Source of the DNA: Phycomyces blakesleeanus NRRL 1555(-)
Lineage: Eukaryota; Mucoromycota; Mucoromycetes; Mucorales; Phycomycetaceae
Reading direction: 5' to 3'
Assembly (NCBI RefSeq): GCF_001638985.1
Contig: NW_017265135.1
Coordinates: forward strand, 3,645,158-3,709,157
Length of the DNA: 64,000 nucleotides
Made by a program: the position numbers and the translations under genes. Position 1 is the stretch's first letter. Every line of letters starts with the position of its first letter. Shown one piece after another: positions 63,336 to 64,000 of this stretch. Below the pieces are notes generated by a model. That model saw only the letters and a list, made by a program, of their open reading frames with translations. It was not told where the DNA came from and did not search any database.

Positions 63336-63562
63336 TTTTTTTTTAATTTTTTATTATTATTATTTTTGTTTTTTTTTTTATATTTTCTTCTTATTTTTTA
63401 TTATTATTTTTTTTTATTTTGTTTTTTATTTTATTTTTTTATTTTTTTTTTATTATTTTGTTTTTTATTTTATTTTTTATTATTTTTTTTTTATTATTTT
63501 TTTTATTATTTTTTTATTATTTTTATTATTTTGTTTTTTATTTATTTATATTTTATTTTAAT
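63336..63562. repeat. T-rich low-complexity tract
   Basis: Long TTATTTTT-type run. The Phe/Tyr-rich frame over it is not a gene. Confidence 0.95.
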
Positions 63563-64000
63563 GCTTTCATTATATTTATAATAAATTAGCATTTCAAAAC
63601 AATTGTGAATAAACATATTAATTTTTTTTAGATAAATTCTATTTTTTTTTAATATATATGATATTCGGCTAGGGCGGAAATATTTGATTTATTTTAATTT
63701 TTACCCACCTGCGCACTATACCAAATCCCGGCGGCCATCTAATCGTAGCATGATTCAATCTCCGAAAAATTCTAAAGACCGACAATGCGCCTCTAATGCC
63801 ACTTTTCAGTTACTCTTCGTCATTAGCTATCGATAGAGCCAAGAAGCATACAAATACAATCAGTAGAAGTTGAGAAAAGGAGAATTATATGAATTTTATT
63901 TTTTGAATAAATATTGATTTCTCAAAAAAAATAAAAAAAAAATAATAATATTATAAATGCCGACTGAAACCAATATTTTTTATTTATTTATTTATTTTTT
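63563..64000. other. Right end of window, no gene seen
   Basis: 63665-63830 is more balanced in base composition (GGCGGCCATCTAATCGTAGC, GACCGACAATGCGCCTC) and may be the promoter side of a gene beyond the window. No reading frame of note. Confidence 0.35.

Noticed and set aside
63366..63581. Phe/Tyr-rich membrane protein frame
   Set aside because: Low-complexity TTATTTTT tract read in one frame.

Overview
The window is nuclear DNA from a fungus with short GT-AG introns, very AT-rich intergenic DNA and many transposons. The host genes (GET5-like, glutamine-hydrolysing GMP synthase, a DUF1752/areA-type protein) are fungal. The transposon set (Mutator-like elements with SWIM fingers and an OTU domain, a Crypton with a GCR1_C tail, Tnp2/Plavaka-like elements) suggests a Mucoromycota/Mucorales-type genome. 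That placement is an inference, not proven by the sequence.

Region 1 (1-12.6 kb) is the conserved part. In order it holds a three-exon GET5/UBL4-like gene (+), a three-exon gene for a histone-fold-like protein with a long disordered tail (-), the GMP synthase gene GUA1 (+) and a two-exon DUF1752 gene (+). GUA1 is broken by a 100-N assembly gap, and about 0.5 kb is repeated on the two sides of the gap, so it is an assembly artefact and not a biological break. Spacers hold microsatellites and little else.

Region 2 (12.6-36.7 kb) is a nest of mobile elements: a decayed LINE (-); an LTR plus gag-protease fragment of a Ty3-like element; a Mutator-like transposase with a C-terminal OTU-like domain and tandemly repeated small exons; a MITE with perfect 47-bp terminal inverted repeats; an apparently intact Crypton tyrosine-recombinase gene between inverted repeats that contain long palindromes; a 5.5-kb Mutator-like composite with inverted termini and an 8-bp target duplication; and PIF/Harbinger remnants.

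Region 3 (37-57.7 kb) holds two related Tnp2/Plavaka-like elements (37.1-41.5 and 51.5-56.4 kb). Each is a decayed transposase on + facing a second gene on - with four exons and only phase-0 introns. Between them lie LTR pieces: two inverted ~0.87-kb LTR-like arms, one split by a solo LTR with a 5-bp target duplication, a Ty3-like gag pseudogene with its 5' LTR, and a tRNA-Gln(UUG) gene about 36 bp from that LTR.

Region 4 (57.7-64 kb) is gene-poor. It holds two ~30-bp-period minisatellite arrays, a ~1.2-kb near-exact direct duplication 2,866 bp apart, an LTR remnant beside a degenerate tRNA-like sequence, and T-rich low-complexity DNA.

The four host genes at the left are housekeeping or regulatory (tail-anchored protein insertion, guanine nucleotide synthesis, nutrient regulation) and do not form one pathway. 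Everything to the right is best read as a transposon graveyard with a few intact reading frames: the Crypton recombinase and the second gene of the first Tnp2-like element.
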